Positions 42,676 to 52,455 of a DNA stretch of 64,000 nucleotides are shown here, one piece after another. This DNA comes from Pseudomonas caricapapayae. Its GTDB lineage: Bacteria > Pseudomonadota > Gammaproteobacteria > Pseudomonadales > Pseudomonadaceae. The number at the start of each line of letters is the position of its first letter. Positions within the stretch are counted from its first letter, which is position 1. The notes beneath the pieces are model-generated. The model did not search any database and was not told where the DNA came from. It worked only from the letters and a program-made list of their open reading frames with translations. Made by a program: the position numbers and the translations under genes. The stretch is from assembly GCF_001400735.1 (NCBI RefSeq), contig NZ_LJPW01000078.1, positions 1 through 64,000 on the forward strand. The letters run 5' to 3'.

Positions 42676-44211
42676 ATGTCCGTAAAACGTCCCGGCAAAG
42701 CCGACTTCCTGATTGCCGCTCAAGACCACGGGTACGACCTCTCAGACAGCCAAATGAAATCGTTCCTGAGTCTGGCTGACGAAACCCTGGGCTCTTACGA
42801 GGCCATCGATGCGTTATATGCCGCTCACATCGCCCAACCCACCCCGCAGCGTGAACACAGCAGGCCGACAGAGGCAGAAAACCTGCACGGGGCCTGGTAT
42901 GTGAAGACGCATATTGCCGGTGCCCAGAGCGGCCCGCTGGCAGGTAGAACGGTGGTCATCAAGGACAACGTATCGGTGGCCGGCGTGCCGATGGCCAATG
43001 GTTCGCTGAGCCTTGATGGTTATGTGCCTTCCGAGGACGCCACCGTGGTCAAGCGCCTGTTGGCTGCAGGCGCGACCGTGGTCGGCAAGTCGGTGTGCGA
43101 AGACCTGTGTTTCTCCGGGGCCAGCTTCACCTCGGCCAGCGGCGCGGTGAAAAACCCGTGGGACCTGACCCGCAACGCAGGTGGCTCATCCAGCGGCAGT
43201 GCCGTGCTGGTCGCTTTGCAAGCGGTGGATATGGCCATCGGCGGCGATCAGGGCGGCTCGATCCGTATGCCGTCGGCCTGGAGCGGTATTGTCGGGCACA
43301 AGCCGACTTACAGCCTGGTGCCTTATACCGGGGCTTTCCCGATTGAGCGGACTATCGACCACGTCGGCCCGATGGCCAACAACGTACTTGACTGCGCGAT
43401 CATGCTCGATGTGATCGCCGGAGCCGACGGCCTCGATTCAAGACAGAAAAACCCGCCAGCGGTGAACTGTGTCGCGACCCTTGATCAAGGCGTTTCGGGC
43501 CTGAAAATCGGTCTGTTGCGCGAGGGTTTTGCGATCCCCGGCATGTCCGAGCCGCAGGTAGACGCCTTGGTCAAAGTTGCCGCGGCACAACTTGAAAGCC
43601 TTGGCGCCACGGTCGGCGAGGCCAGTGTCCCCTGGCATCGCGGGGTGGCGCTGGACATGTGGAACGTCATCGCCACCGATGGCGCGGCGTACCAGATGCT
43701 GCAAGGCAACGGCTATGGCATGAACGTCGACGGCTATTACGACCCCGAGATCATGAGTTACTTCGGTGCCAAGCGTCGTGTGCATGCCAACGCATTGTCC
43801 AGCAGCGTGCGTGCCGTGGCGCTGACCGGGCATTACAGCCTGAAGAACCTGCACGGTGCCTATTACGCCAAGGCGCGCATGCTGGTGCCGGAACTCACCC
43901 GTCAATATGACGAAGCGTTCAAGGATTTCGACGTGCTGGTGATGCCGACCATGCCGTTCGTGGCGACCCCTTTGACCGCCGCCGATGCGCCGATTGAAGA
44001 GTATGTGCACAGCGCACTGAACATGCTCGCCAACACTGCGCCTTTCGACCTGACCGGCCACCCGGCCACGTCAATCCCGGCAGGTCTGGCCGACGGACTG
44101 CCAGTCGCCATGATGATCGTGGCGCCGCGCTTCAAGGATGCCCTGGCGTTGCGTGTCGCGCAGGCCTACGAGCAGGTTCGTGGCGTGTTTCCGGGGCCGC
44201 CGCGTGTTTGA
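42676..44211 (+). CDS. Amidase-signature-family amidohydrolase
   Basis: A 511-residue amidase that releases ammonia from carboxamides. The Ser-cisSer-Lys triad is visible: Lys in VVIKDNVSV, cis-Ser in GGSSSGSAVLV and nucleophile Ser in GDQGGSIRMP. An N-terminal extension of about 75 residues is typical of the enantioselective Rhodococcus-type amidases rather than GatA. ATG at 42676 follows GGAGA. It is not related to AmiE (nitrilase fold), yet it sits in the same circuit position after amiC-amiR, behind a structured leader. Confidence 0.9.
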   Translation: MSVKRPGKADFLIAAQDHGYDLSDSQMKSFLSLADETLGSYEAIDALYAAHIAQPTPQREHSRPTEAENLHGAWYVKTHIAGAQSGPLAGRTVVIKDNVSVAGVPMANGSLSLDGYVPSEDATVVKRLLAAGATVVGKSVCEDLCFSGASFTSASGAVKNPWDLTRNAGGSSSGSAVLVALQAVDMAIGGDQGGSIRMPSAWSGIVGHKPTYSLVPYTGAFPIERTIDHVGPMANNVLDCAIMLDVIAGADGLDSRQKNPPAVNCVATLDQGVSGLKIGLLREGFAIPGMSEPQVDALVKVAAAQLESLGATVGEASVPWHRGVALDMWNVIATDGAAYQMLQGNGYGMNVDGYYDPEIMSYFGAKRRVHANALSSSVRAVALTGHYSLKNLHGAYYAKARMLVPELTRQYDEAFKDFDVLVMPTMPFVATPLTAADAPIEEYVHSALNMLANTAPFDLTGHPATSIPAGLADGLPVAMMIVAPRFKDALALRVAQAYEQVRGVFPGPPRV

Positions 44212-44238
44212 AAAACGATAGAAATCGTTGAAGATTAT

Positions 44239-44266
44239 AGAAGGCCTGAACCGGTTCAGGCCTTCT
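44239..44266. terminator. Bidirectional terminator between amidase and rmuC
   Basis: A perfect 28-bp palindrome (arms AGAAGGCCTGAACC and its complement) in the gap between the convergent genes. Confidence 0.85.
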
Positions 44267-44325
44267 GCCTTTCTAGACACTGTCGACGCTTGCGTGTCGG
44301 GTCAGATGCTCATCTGTTGCTCTCT

Positions 44326-46245
44326 TCAAGTGTTGGCCGCACCTTCAACCGGCAGTATTGCTAGTTCGCTTTCCAGCTCTTCGTCTTCCCCAATAGCAGA
44401 AGCTGGCAAACGCTTGGAAACGGTAACGCCCAGCGCGACGAATTTGTCCACGGTCTTAGTCAGGCTGCCGTGATCTCCTTTCAGTGTGGTGACGCTTTCG
44501 TTATAGCTTTTCTGCACGGTTGCAATTTGATTACCCAGTTTGTCCATTTTTTCTACGAAAACTCGCAACTTGTCGTAGACCTTGGTCGCCATGGTAGCGA
44601 GCTGTAATGTGCTGCTGTTCTGGCGCTGGATACTCCAGAGGTTTGAAACGACGCGAAGTACCGGCAGCAATGTCGTCGCTGTGATAATCGCGATACGTTT
44701 TTCATAGGCCCCCTGAAAAACGCCCGGGCTGTGCTCTGCGGCAACCAGATAGGCGGGCTCGACCGGCATGAACAAAAATACGAAGTCAGGCGAATTAATG
44801 CCGTTAAGGTCGGTGTACTTTTTGTCGGAGAGGCCGTTGATATGATGCTTGAGGGCAAGAACGTGTGCAGACAACGCTCGGGTGCGTTCTTCGTCAGTTT
44901 CGGCGGACACGTACTCCGTATAGGCGACCAGTGACATTTTACTGTCAATGATGATGTGTTTGCCTTCGGGCAAATTGACGACAAAGTCCGGTCGATTGTT
45001 TCCAGCCTCATCATTCTTGAAGTTGGCCTCACGGTGATACTCGAACCCTTTGCGCAATCCGGCCTGTTCAAGCAGCATTTCGACCTTCTGCTCGCCCCAC
45101 GTGCCCTGCAGCTTCTTGTCACCTTTAAGTGCCTTGGTAAGGTTTGACGCTTCCGTGGTGATCTGGGCATTCAGCTCCATCAGCTTGATCAGCTCGTTTT
45201 TCATCGAGCTTTGTCCTTGCACTGTATCGGAGTGAACCTGATCTACCCGCTGGCGAAATGAGTCGAGTTGGTCCTTGAATGGTTTCAGCAACGTATCCAG
45301 GCCTTGACGACTCTGTTCGGAGAAACTCTGCTGCTTGCTGTCAAAAATCTGATTGGCAAGGTTTTGAAATTCTTGCTTGAGCTGAACCTTGTTGTCTTCA
45401 AGGAGCTGCAGTTTCTCGGCGGCGGAGTGCTGGTCACGCGCGTGACGCATGTTGACTTCCGCGAGGCTTTGCTTGGCGAGGCTCAGTTCATCTCGCATCA
45501 CGCCCAATTCTTTATCGCGCTGTACCAGCGTGCCTCGTAGCACATCAAGTTGTTCTTTTTGTTCCGCAGCCTGACCCAACTGCTCACGCTGCTTTTTGAA
45601 TTCTTCCTCTGCTTTTTCGATACGTGTTTGTGAGTTGGCGTGGGCAGCCTTCAATTCCAGCAGTTGGTTAGCCTGTTCGGTGCTTTGTCCGAGTTGTTCG
45701 CCTTGCTTTTGCAATTGCAGTTGAGCTGCTTCCAGCCGCGTCTGATGTTGCGCGAGTATCTGCTTGAGCTCCTCTAATTGTCTTGTTTGTTCTTGGTCCT
45801 GGCCAACTTGCACCCTGAGTTCTCCGAGCTGCATTCTTAGCTTGTTGGATTCCAGGCTGCGATTTTCGGCCAGGGTGGTTACCTCAGTGAGTTGCGCTAC
45901 TTTGTCGGACATGCGCTGCTTTTCTGCGTCCAGCGACGTCTTGAGTTCGCCGAGCTGAATACTGAGTTGTCTCTCGACGTCCCGGTGACGCCCCATGTCC
46001 TCGCTGAGCAGTGTCAACTCGCGTTGGTGCTCTTCCTGCTCATGAAGCATCTGTTGTTCTCGCTGGTGCGCGAGCGCTGCATCATTCAACAATTGTTGAT
46101 GTTCAGCCTGATTCGCTGCCTTCAGTTCGGCGAGCTGTTGTGCAAGCTTGCTGGCTGCCACACGACTGTTGATCCAGAAGCCAATACCCAGAAATAGCAA
46201 GCTGAAGAGCCCGATCAGAGCAGGTGTCAAATAGTGCTGTGCCAT
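44326..46245 (-). CDS. rmuC: DNA recombination protein RmuC
   Basis: A 639-residue protein. An N-terminal membrane anchor (about residues 9-27) is followed by a long coiled coil (about 30-300, heptads rich in Gln/Leu/Glu) and the RmuC nuclease-like domain (about 340-600; LKGDKKLQGTWGEQKVEMLLEQAGL, PDFVVNLPEGKHIIIDSKMSL). The last block has the Asp...Asp-x-Lys pattern of restriction-type nucleases. RmuC limits inversions at inverted repeats. It is longer than the E. coli protein because of an expanded coiled coil. It is a single gene. Confidence 0.93.
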   Translation of the reverse strand: MAQHYLTPALIGLFSLLFLGIGFWINSRVAASKLAQQLAELKAANQAEHQQLLNDAALAHQREQQMLHEQEEHQRELTLLSEDMGRHRDVERQLSIQLGELKTSLDAEKQRMSDKVAQLTEVTTLAENRSLESNKLRMQLGELRVQVGQDQEQTRQLEELKQILAQHQTRLEAAQLQLQKQGEQLGQSTEQANQLLELKAAHANSQTRIEKAEEEFKKQREQLGQAAEQKEQLDVLRGTLVQRDKELGVMRDELSLAKQSLAEVNMRHARDQHSAAEKLQLLEDNKVQLKQEFQNLANQIFDSKQQSFSEQSRQGLDTLLKPFKDQLDSFRQRVDQVHSDTVQGQSSMKNELIKLMELNAQITTEASNLTKALKGDKKLQGTWGEQKVEMLLEQAGLRKGFEYHREANFKNDEAGNNRPDFVVNLPEGKHIIIDSKMSLVAYTEYVSAETDEERTRALSAHVLALKHHINGLSDKKYTDLNGINSPDFVFLFMPVEPAYLVAAEHSPGVFQGAYEKRIAIITATTLLPVLRVVSNLWSIQRQNSSTLQLATMATKVYDKLRVFVEKMDKLGNQIATVQKSYNESVTTLKGDHGSLTKTVDKFVALGVTVSKRLPASAIGEDEELESELAILPVEGAANT

Positions 46246-46375
46246 CGGTACGTCCTTTTATCGCTGGGTTAGGATCCAAAATGATGGCACGTTGTTAGTT
46301 GTCTGAGAACTGCAAAAGCCGTTTTTAGACCAAGGCACCCGGATATTTTGCACAGCGAAGGCGTTAAACCGATTT

Positions 46376-47350
46376 TCAGGGCTTCCAGATCTCGACATCG
46401 CCCGCATCCACCGCCTTGGGCAGCAGACCGGCTGCGAAGAAGGCGTCGGCGATATGCTGTTGTTCGTCCAATTGATCATGTGTGACTGGCTGGATCTGAT
46501 AAGTGCGATGGCTGTTGGCGATTTCAACCGTTTCGATGTCCAGGTTGCCCCACAGAGGGCTCAGCACCTGTGCGGCTTCGCGTGGATTGGCCTTGAGCCA
46601 TATGCCCGCCTTGTGCAATTGCTCGTAAACCACGCTGAGCACTTGTGGGTGGTCCTTGGCGTAGCCGGTACCGGTCAGGTAATAGCGCTTGTAGCTGGAC
46701 AGGCCCACGCCGTCAGCCAGGGTACGGGTCGGCAATTGCCGTTGGGCGCTGGTCAGGAAGGGTTCCCAGGTGACCCAGGCGTCAACCTTATTGTTCTCGA
46801 AGGCTGCACGGCCGTCGGCGGGTGACAGGTAGGCGGGCTGAATATCCGAAAACGCCAGGCCGGCTTTCTTCAACGCAGCGATCAGCAGGTAGTGAGAGCC
46901 GGCAGCCTTGGTAACCGCGACCTTTTTGCCTTTCAGGTCCGACAGTTGGTGCACGGACGAGTTTTTATGCACGATGATTGCCTGAGCCGAGGGTGATGCC
47001 GCTTCCTGGGCAAAGTAGGTCAGCCTGGCCTGCGCCGCCTGAGCAAAAATCGGCACGGTGTCGGCCACGTCCGCACTGATGTCGACATTGCCCACGTTCA
47101 GTGCCTCCAGCAGCGGCAGGCCGCTCGGAAACTCATGCCAGGTTACGTTGACGTGCTGTGGCGCAAGGGCTTTTTCCAGCGTGCCCTGGGTCTTCAGCAG
47201 GGTGATCAGCGTGGACGACTTCTGGTAACCGATCCGTAGCGTTTCCTGTGCCTCGATGGGCAGGGCGCAGCCTAGAGCCAACGCTGCGAACAGCCCTGCC
47301 AACAGAGAACGCCGGAGTTGAATTCGAGTGTTTCTTATGGGGTTCGACAT
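46376..47350 (-). CDS. Periplasmic sulfonate-type substrate-binding protein (SsuA/TauA family)
   Basis: A 324-residue protein with a Sec signal (cleavage near EAQ-ET at about residue 35) and a type II binding fold (IGYQKSSTLITLLKTQGTLE, FPSGLPLLEALNVGNVDISA, VDAWVTWEPFL). It is typical of aliphatic sulfonate receptors. No ssuB or ssuC partner lies next to it, so it may use another transporter's membrane parts. It follows a hydroxyacid dehydrogenase and an FMN monooxygenase, suggesting uptake for sulfur scavenging. Confidence 0.88.
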   Translation of the reverse strand: MSNPIRNTRIQLRRSLLAGLFAALALGCALPIEAQETLRIGYQKSSTLITLLKTQGTLEKALAPQHVNVTWHEFPSGLPLLEALNVGNVDISADVADTVPIFAQAAQARLTYFAQEAASPSAQAIIVHKNSSVHQLSDLKGKKVAVTKAAGSHYLLIAALKKAGLAFSDIQPAYLSPADGRAAFENNKVDAWVTWEPFLTSAQRQLPTRTLADGVGLSSYKRYYLTGTGYAKDHPQVLSVVYEQLHKAGIWLKANPREAAQVLSPLWGNLDIETVEIANSHRTYQIQPVTHDQLDEQQHIADAFFAAGLLPKAVDAGDVEIWKP

Positions 47351-47383
47351 GGCACGCTCGGTATGTGTAAGTGATGCTGAGAG

Positions 47384-48343
47384 TCAGTAGCCGCGCTGGT
47401 GATCAGCCTGATTGTGCAAGGCCTGCCCGCTGATATAGCGCTCCAGATTGGCCAGGAAGCTGTCGGCTATCTCGTGACGGCTATTGCTGGAGATCGCCGA
47501 GGTGTGCGGTGACAGACGCACTCGCGGATGCGAATACAGTGGATGGCCGTCCGGCAGCGGTTCGGGCTCGGTGACGTCGAGCGAGGCGAGGCCGATGTTG
47601 CCTTGATCCAGTGCCGTGACCAGCGCCTCGTGATCAAGCAAACCGCCGCGGGCGATGTTGATCAGGTGCAGGCCGGGTTTGGCACTGTTCAGCACGTCGG
47701 CGTTGACGATATGCCGGGTGGCAGGTGTCAACGGCGCGGCCAGTACCAGATGGTCGGCGCGCGCGAACAGGTCGTGAATGTCCCGAGCAGCTTCGACACC
47801 GTCAACCTCGAACGGAGCCGAACTTTGCCGTAATGCGACCACGTTGATACCCAGCGCGTGGGCCTTGCTGGCCAGACTGCGGCCGATGGCGCCGAAGCCG
47901 AGAATGCCGAGTGTGGTGCCCTTGAGTGGCGTCAGGGCGGTGAAATTCCATTGCGAGTCATGCACCCAGATGTCCGGAAGATGCTTGGCTGCGGCAAAGA
48001 TCGCGGCCAGCGAGAACTCGGCGATGTTTTCTGCCGCACTGCCCCGAGAAGTGCTCACGGGCGGTCCGTCGAACAGCCAGCCCGGATAGAAATCGATGCC
48101 TGAAGACACCACCTGAATCCATTTCAGGCCATAGGGCCAACCCGGTGGCGGCGAGGCTGGTGCTTCATAACCACGCACGTTGATCGGGCGCGCCAGCAGA
48201 ATGCCGACCTCGCCGGGCAGGTCACTCGGCACTCCAGCAGGTACACCGATGACCCTGGCTTGTGGATGGGTCACTGCAAGCCGCTCGCGGATGACCTGGT
48301 TGAAGTCTTCTTCCAGTTGGCTGGCTATCACGAGTCGAGTCAT
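47384..48343 (-). CDS. D-isomer-specific 2-hydroxyacid dehydrogenase
   Basis: A 319-residue NAD(P)-dependent oxidoreductase. A Rossmann motif [13 protein letters not shown], catalytic Arg in [13 protein letters not shown], Glu in [14 protein letters not shown] and His in LSPHTSA are present. It overlaps the monooxygenase gene by 4 bp, so both act in one pathway. It may reduce or oxidise the carbon skeleton released by the monooxygenase. The substrate is unknown. Confidence 0.9.
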   Translation of the reverse strand: MTRLVIASQLEEDFNQVIRERLAVTHPQARVIGVPAGVPSDLPGEVGILLARPINVRGYEAPASPPPGWPYGLKWIQVVSSGIDFYPGWLFDGPPVSTSRGSAAENIAEFSLAAIFAAAKHLPDIWVHDSQWNFTALTPLKGTTLGILGFGAIGRSLASKAHALGINVVALRQSSAPFEVDGVEAARDIHDLFARADHLVLAAPLTPATRHIVNADVLNSAKPGLHLINIARGGLLDHEALVTALDQGNIGLASLDVTEPEPLPDGHPLYSHPRVRLSPHTSAISSNSRHEIADSFLANLERYISGQALHNQADHQRGY

Positions 48344-49686
48344 GCCAATGCCTCGTCTTTTTTGTGGGCGACAGCCTTTGCGTGACGATTGACCGGCACT
48401 TCAAGGCCAAGATTCTCACGTAGCGTGTTACCGCTGTATTCAGTGCGAAACAGGCCACGCTGCTGTAGCACCGGCACCACCCACTCAGTGAAATACTGCA
48501 AACCATCCGGCAGGACGCTATTGATGATGAAGCCGTCGGCGGCCCCTTCTTCAAACCACGTCTGAATAGCGTCGGCAACCTGTTCGGGCGTACCGACAAA
48601 GTCACGGCGGGGCAGGGAGAAGCGCAAGGCGACCTCACGCAGGCTCAAACCCTCGTCTCTGGCCAGTTGCTTGATCCGGTCCGAACCGCCTTTCTGGCTG
48701 TTGGAGCCCAGATCGCCCAGTTCCGGAAACGGGGCGTCCAGTGGGTACTGGCTGAAGTCATGGTCATTGAACGGACGTCCGAGGGCGACGATAGCGTCTT
48801 CGATGGTGACCAGCTCCACGGCCTGGCGGTAGCGGCTCTCCACCTCGGCCTCATCACGCCCGACAATCGGGCGAATGCCGGGCAGAATCGATAGCGCGTG
48901 CGGGTCGCGGGCAAACCCTTCGGCTCGTTGCTTGAGGTCCTGATAATAGGTGCGCGCGTCGTCGAAGCTCTCGGCGTGGACAAAAATTGCATCGGAGTTC
49001 TGAGCGGCAAAATTACGCCCGGCCTCGGAGGTGCCCGCCTGGAAAATCACCGGTTGGCCTTGCTTCGACCGGGCTATGTTGAGCGGGCCTTTCACCGAGA
49101 AGAACTCGCCCTTGTGATCCAGCGTATGCAGTTTGCCAGGGGTAAAAAACTCGCCTTTTTGCTTGTCGTAGGCGAACGCATCGTCTTCCCATGAGTCCCA
49201 CAGCCCCTTGACCACTTCGATGTGCTCCCTGGCAATGCGGTAGCGCACGGCATGGGGCGGATGTTCACCTTTGCTGAAGTTATCGGCAGTGCCGCTGAGC
49301 CAGGACGTCACCACGTTCCAGCCAGCCCGACCGCCACTGATGTGATCCAGCGAGGCGAACTGGCGAGCCACCTGGAAAGGCTCGGTGTAGCTGACTGTGA
49401 CCGTTGCCACCAGACCGATATGCCGGGTGGTGGCCGCCAGTGCGGAGAGGATGGTCAGTGGTTCGAAGCGATTCAGATAATGCGGGCTGGATTTTTCGTG
49501 AATGTGCAGGCTGTCGGCAATGAACACAAAATCGAATCGAGCCGCTTCGGCCAGCTGAGTCTGCTGCTGATAAAAGCCTAAATTCACACTGGCATTGGCC
49601 AGTGCTTGCGGGTGACGCCATTCGCCCCAACCATGGCCGACGCCGTGGACCATTGCGCCGAGTTTAAGGTGTCGTTGTCTGCTCAT
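48340..49686 (-). CDS. FMN-dependent monooxygenase, NtaA/SnaA/DszA family
   Basis: A 448-residue luciferase-like flavin monooxygenase. Family landmarks: GWRHPQA-like [33 protein letters not shown] segment, [11 protein letters not shown] and [19 protein letters not shown]. It uses reduced FMN from a separate reductase to break C-S, C-N or similar bonds. It is first in the minus-strand unit with the dehydrogenase and the sulfonate-type receptor. A strongly AT-rich segment (49770-49860) upstream probably holds the promoter. Confidence 0.9.
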   Translation of the reverse strand: MSRQRHLKLGAMVHGVGHGWGEWRHPQALANASVNLGFYQQQTQLAEAARFDFVFIADSLHIHEKSSPHYLNRFEPLTILSALAATTRHIGLVATVTVSYTEPFQVARQFASLDHISGGRAGWNVVTSWLSGTADNFSKGEHPPHAVRYRIAREHIEVVKGLWDSWEDDAFAYDKQKGEFFTPGKLHTLDHKGEFFSVKGPLNIARSKQGQPVIFQAGTSEAGRNFAAQNSDAIFVHAESFDDARTYYQDLKQRAEGFARDPHALSILPGIRPIVGRDEAEVESRYRQAVELVTIEDAIVALGRPFNDHDFSQYPLDAPFPELGDLGSNSQKGGSDRIKQLARDEGLSLREVALRFSLPRRDFVGTPEQVADAIQTWFEEGAADGFIINSVLPDGLQYFTEWVVPVLQQRGLFRTEYSGNTLRENLGLEVPVNRHAKAVAHKKDEALA

Positions 49687-49880
49687 GGTTTTGCTCCGGA
49701 CGGTTCAAAAAGGTGGGTGCACCTCCGCCTGGAGAAGGGGTCGGCATAAAGACGACGATATGCCTATAAAAAATCGCAGTGAAATTCTATTTTGTTATAT
49801 GTTAATTATTAAATTAAATGATTATATTTTATTCAAGTATGCATAAATTAAATTTTAAGGGTGTATCTAAAGTGTCCGGC

Positions 49881-50771
49881 TCAAGGATTCGCAGCCCGGA
49901 CGCCCAGCAATGGCAGCTTTGTCAGCATGTTCTTCAACGCCAATGCGTCCCACGGCAGGTGCTCGGCAATACCAAGGCCGACCACGTCCACAACGCTGGC
50001 AACGTCTGCCAGCAAGCGGACAACCTGTTCGATAGTCATCTTGCCTTGCGCAACGCCCTCAAAGTGAGCGGCCGGGACACCGGGTTGTGCAAACAGCAGA
50101 GAACGGAAGAGCGCCGGGTCCAGCACGTCCAGATCCAGATGGATCGCCAGGTGCCTGGCCCCGGTTTCCTTTAGCCATTGCAGCACCGGCGCGCTGGTGT
50201 GGGCCAGCGCCTGTGCGCCGGCACTGCGCAGCCCGAGACGCTTGATGAAAGCGGTTTCTGCCTCCAGGGTGTCCTGCAGGCCCGCATACATCACATTGGC
50301 TGGTTTGATCGGGCGTTTTACGGCATTGACGAAGTCCTCGTCACCTTCGCCCAGCAGATTGCCCATGACCATTGCATGCGCATGCTGGAAGTCCTTGGGG
50401 GTCAGGACGTCCGGGTGGGCGTCGACCCAGAGCACTGCAAGGTCGCCGTCGTAGCGTTCGTTCAGATAGGCGAATGGCGCCAGATCGACCAGACAATCGC
50501 CACCCAGAACCACCAGACGATCCGGCTGATGCCGGTCGATCAGTCGCCGGGCAAGGTCAAGCTGCGCCAGCAGCGCATGGCGGGCAATAATGTTGTTTTG
50601 CAGTTCCAGTGGTTGATCATCCGGTTCGGTTACGTCCACTTGTTCCACAGGCCCTGTCGCGTCCGGTGCCAGCCATGCAAGCAACTGTGCGCCAAAATAG
50701 TAAGGCGCGTTGTTGCCGCCTTGCCATTGGGGAAAGATCAGTCGCAGGGTTTTATCGGAGTGGGTATTCAT
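49881..50771 (-). CDS. Arginase/agmatinase-family hydrolase
   Basis: A 296-residue ureohydrolase-fold protein. Mn-binding motifs: GGDC (usually GGDH), DAHPDVL and HLDLDVLDP. Two of the three motifs are canonical; the His-to-Cys change in the first would alter one metal ligand, as seen in some formiminoglutamase-like or atypical members. It may hydrolyse a guanidino compound, or it may have lost activity. It is preceded on the same strand by an AraC-type regulator that may control it. Confidence 0.85.
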   Translation of the reverse strand: MNTHSDKTLRLIFPQWQGGNNAPYYFGAQLLAWLAPDATGPVEQVDVTEPDDQPLELQNNIIARHALLAQLDLARRLIDRHQPDRLVVLGGDCLVDLAPFAYLNERYDGDLAVLWVDAHPDVLTPKDFQHAHAMVMGNLLGEGDEDFVNAVKRPIKPANVMYAGLQDTLEAETAFIKRLGLRSAGAQALAHTSAPVLQWLKETGARHLAIHLDLDVLDPALFRSLLFAQPGVPAAHFEGVAQGKMTIEQVVRLLADVASVVDVVGLGIAEHLPWDALALKNMLTKLPLLGVRAANP

Positions 50772-50905
50772 TGAGGTTTTCCTTCGTCACCGTTCCTGGG
50801 TACGGCGCGCAGCAAGCGCCGTCAGCATGGCAGTGATACTGATTGGCGTGGGTGCAGTGCGCTTTGCCAGGACAGCCAATCGCTGTGCCGAAAGCGCCAA
50901 TCGCC

Positions 50906-51835
50906 TTATCGTGGCCCCAAGAGCTGCTGAGGAGAGATGCCATAGGCATTTTTGAAGGCGCGGCTGAAATGCGAGAGGTTGGTAAAGCCGAAGTTCAGCG
51001 CAGCATCACTGACTCGGCGAACATGGCGCTTGAGCAATGCGTCATGGCACGCCGAAAGTCTTTGCTGCCAGAGCCAGCGAATGGCTGTCGTGCCTTGCTG
51101 TGCGAACAATCGATTGAGCGTGCGTGGCGAAACGTGCGTCGCCAGGGCAATGCTGTCGGCCGTCAGGCCCGTGTCGGACAGGTTATTCAGCAGGAACTGC
51201 TTGATGCGTCGCAACTGTTGCAGTTGATGAGAATCACGCCGGATATCAGTGTCGCCTAACACCGAGTCGAAAGCCGTGGCCAGTACGTCCAGCAGTGATG
51301 CATTGAGCCTTTTGCTCAGCGGGTCCGATAAATCCTCTGTGCTCCAGGTTTCGTTCATCAAGGTGCCGGCCACACGGCCCAGCGCCGAACGACCGGGCAG
51401 TGTTCTGCATACCTGTCGCTCGGCATTCGGGATATGTTGCAGCAACAGCTTGCGCGGCACAGCCAGCACGATCTGATCATCACCTTCGGGGTAACGGCAA
51501 GCGTACGGTTGGGCGCTATCGTAAAGGATGATATCGCCTGCGCCTTGCCGGGACTCCCTGCCGTTCTGGGCGACGAGCGCGTCGGGACACAAAGAGAGCG
51601 TGACGAGGAAGTGATCACTTTCCCTGTCCTGTTGCAACCGCCGGTAATGAAGTGGAGATGACTGAATCCGGGTAAAGGTAATGCCACTTCGATCCCTGAC
51701 GTTCAGGGTTCCGTCGAACGGTGCTTCGCTCAGCGGCTGGCTTGCGACCAGGCCGTACGTCGAGCTCAAAACCTCCTGCCAGACGTCGAAACGATCCTCG
51801 GATCGCAGTGGTTCGGCTAGGAAAATGATGGCCAT
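50906..51835 (-). CDS. AraC-family transcriptional regulator
   Basis: A 309-residue regulator with an N-terminal cupin-like sensing domain of the FeaR/AraC_binding_2 type (about residues 10-180) and a C-terminal double helix-turn-helix (about 205-309; GLTADSIALATHVSPRTLNRLF and VSDAALNFGFTNLSHFSRAFKNAYGISPQQL). It lies 134 bp upstream of the arginase-family gene in the same direction and may activate it. Confidence 0.9.
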   Translation of the reverse strand: MAIIFLAEPLRSEDRFDVWQEVLSSTYGLVASQPLSEAPFDGTLNVRDRSGITFTRIQSSPLHYRRLQQDRESDHFLVTLSLCPDALVAQNGRESRQGAGDIILYDSAQPYACRYPEGDDQIVLAVPRKLLLQHIPNAERQVCRTLPGRSALGRVAGTLMNETWSTEDLSDPLSKRLNASLLDVLATAFDSVLGDTDIRRDSHQLQQLRRIKQFLLNNLSDTGLTADSIALATHVSPRTLNRLFAQQGTTAIRWLWQQRLSACHDALLKRHVRRVSDAALNFGFTNLSHFSRAFKNAYGISPQQLLGPR

Positions 51836-51948
51836 GTCTGCCCCTGTAACGAGCGTTTTCTAACGAAGTGATCGCAGACAGGTTATCAGACATTGATCCA
51901 GGGCAAGACCCGCGCACTGACTGTGTTCCACGGTGGCGAAAATAATTT

Positions 51949-51974
51949 ATATATCGGTGATCCAGCCGATATAT
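51949..51974. promoter_or_regulatory. Inverted repeat, possible operator
   Basis: ATATATCGG and CCGATATAT, perfect 9-bp arms separated by 8 bp, 51 bp before a 28-codon reading frame with an ideal ribosome-binding site. The gap 51836-52455 holds this repeat, the small frame at 52026 and otherwise no gene. Confidence 0.4.
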
Positions 51975-52025
51975 CCCTACGTATGCAGCGCTCTGCTTAC
52001 CCAAGCCTTCTAGAACAGGAGTTCC

Positions 52026-52112
52026 ATGGACCCGCGCCTTGCTGGACTTTCCTTTTTGCTCACCCTGGGATGGACCGGTGCCGTGATTCTCGTCATCTGG
52101 TTCTACGCCTGA
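52026..52112 (+). CDS. Candidate 28-residue membrane microprotein
   Basis: ATG at 52026 follows CAGGAG by 4 nt, one of the best ribosome-binding sites in the window. The product starts MDPRLAGLSF and forms a single hydrophobic segment ending VIWFYA. Such tiny proteins often tune a transporter or oxidase. The frame stays open for 28 codons past the TGA (52110-52112) and includes KYFFTGDRADR, so the gene may instead be a longer one cut by a nonsense change. No family is recognised. Confidence 0.45.
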   Translation: MDPRLAGLSFLLTLGWTGAVILVIWFYA

Positions 52113-52455
52113 TTGCGCGGTGGTGCTCTGCGTGGGGAGGAGGGGACGAAGTATTTTTTTACCGGTGATCGGGCCGACCGCACGTCTGTATTTATATGAT
52201 GGCTAAACAGTGGCGCTAAAGCTGGCCTGTTTCAAGCCGATGTGAATACAAAGGCTTCTTGCCAATGAGCTTGCGTTGTTTCATCCGCCGCTGATGAACT
52301 GAGAGTTTGCGCTATGGAAGGCATTGAGAAAGACGATTAACCGGCTTGATCGGCAGGCACCATAGTCCACGCATGCAGAAGCGTTCGACGCGGCCCGCAG
52401 AGACCGGCGCTTCATAACAATACTTCCATAGATGCTGACTCGCAGAGACTTTTAC

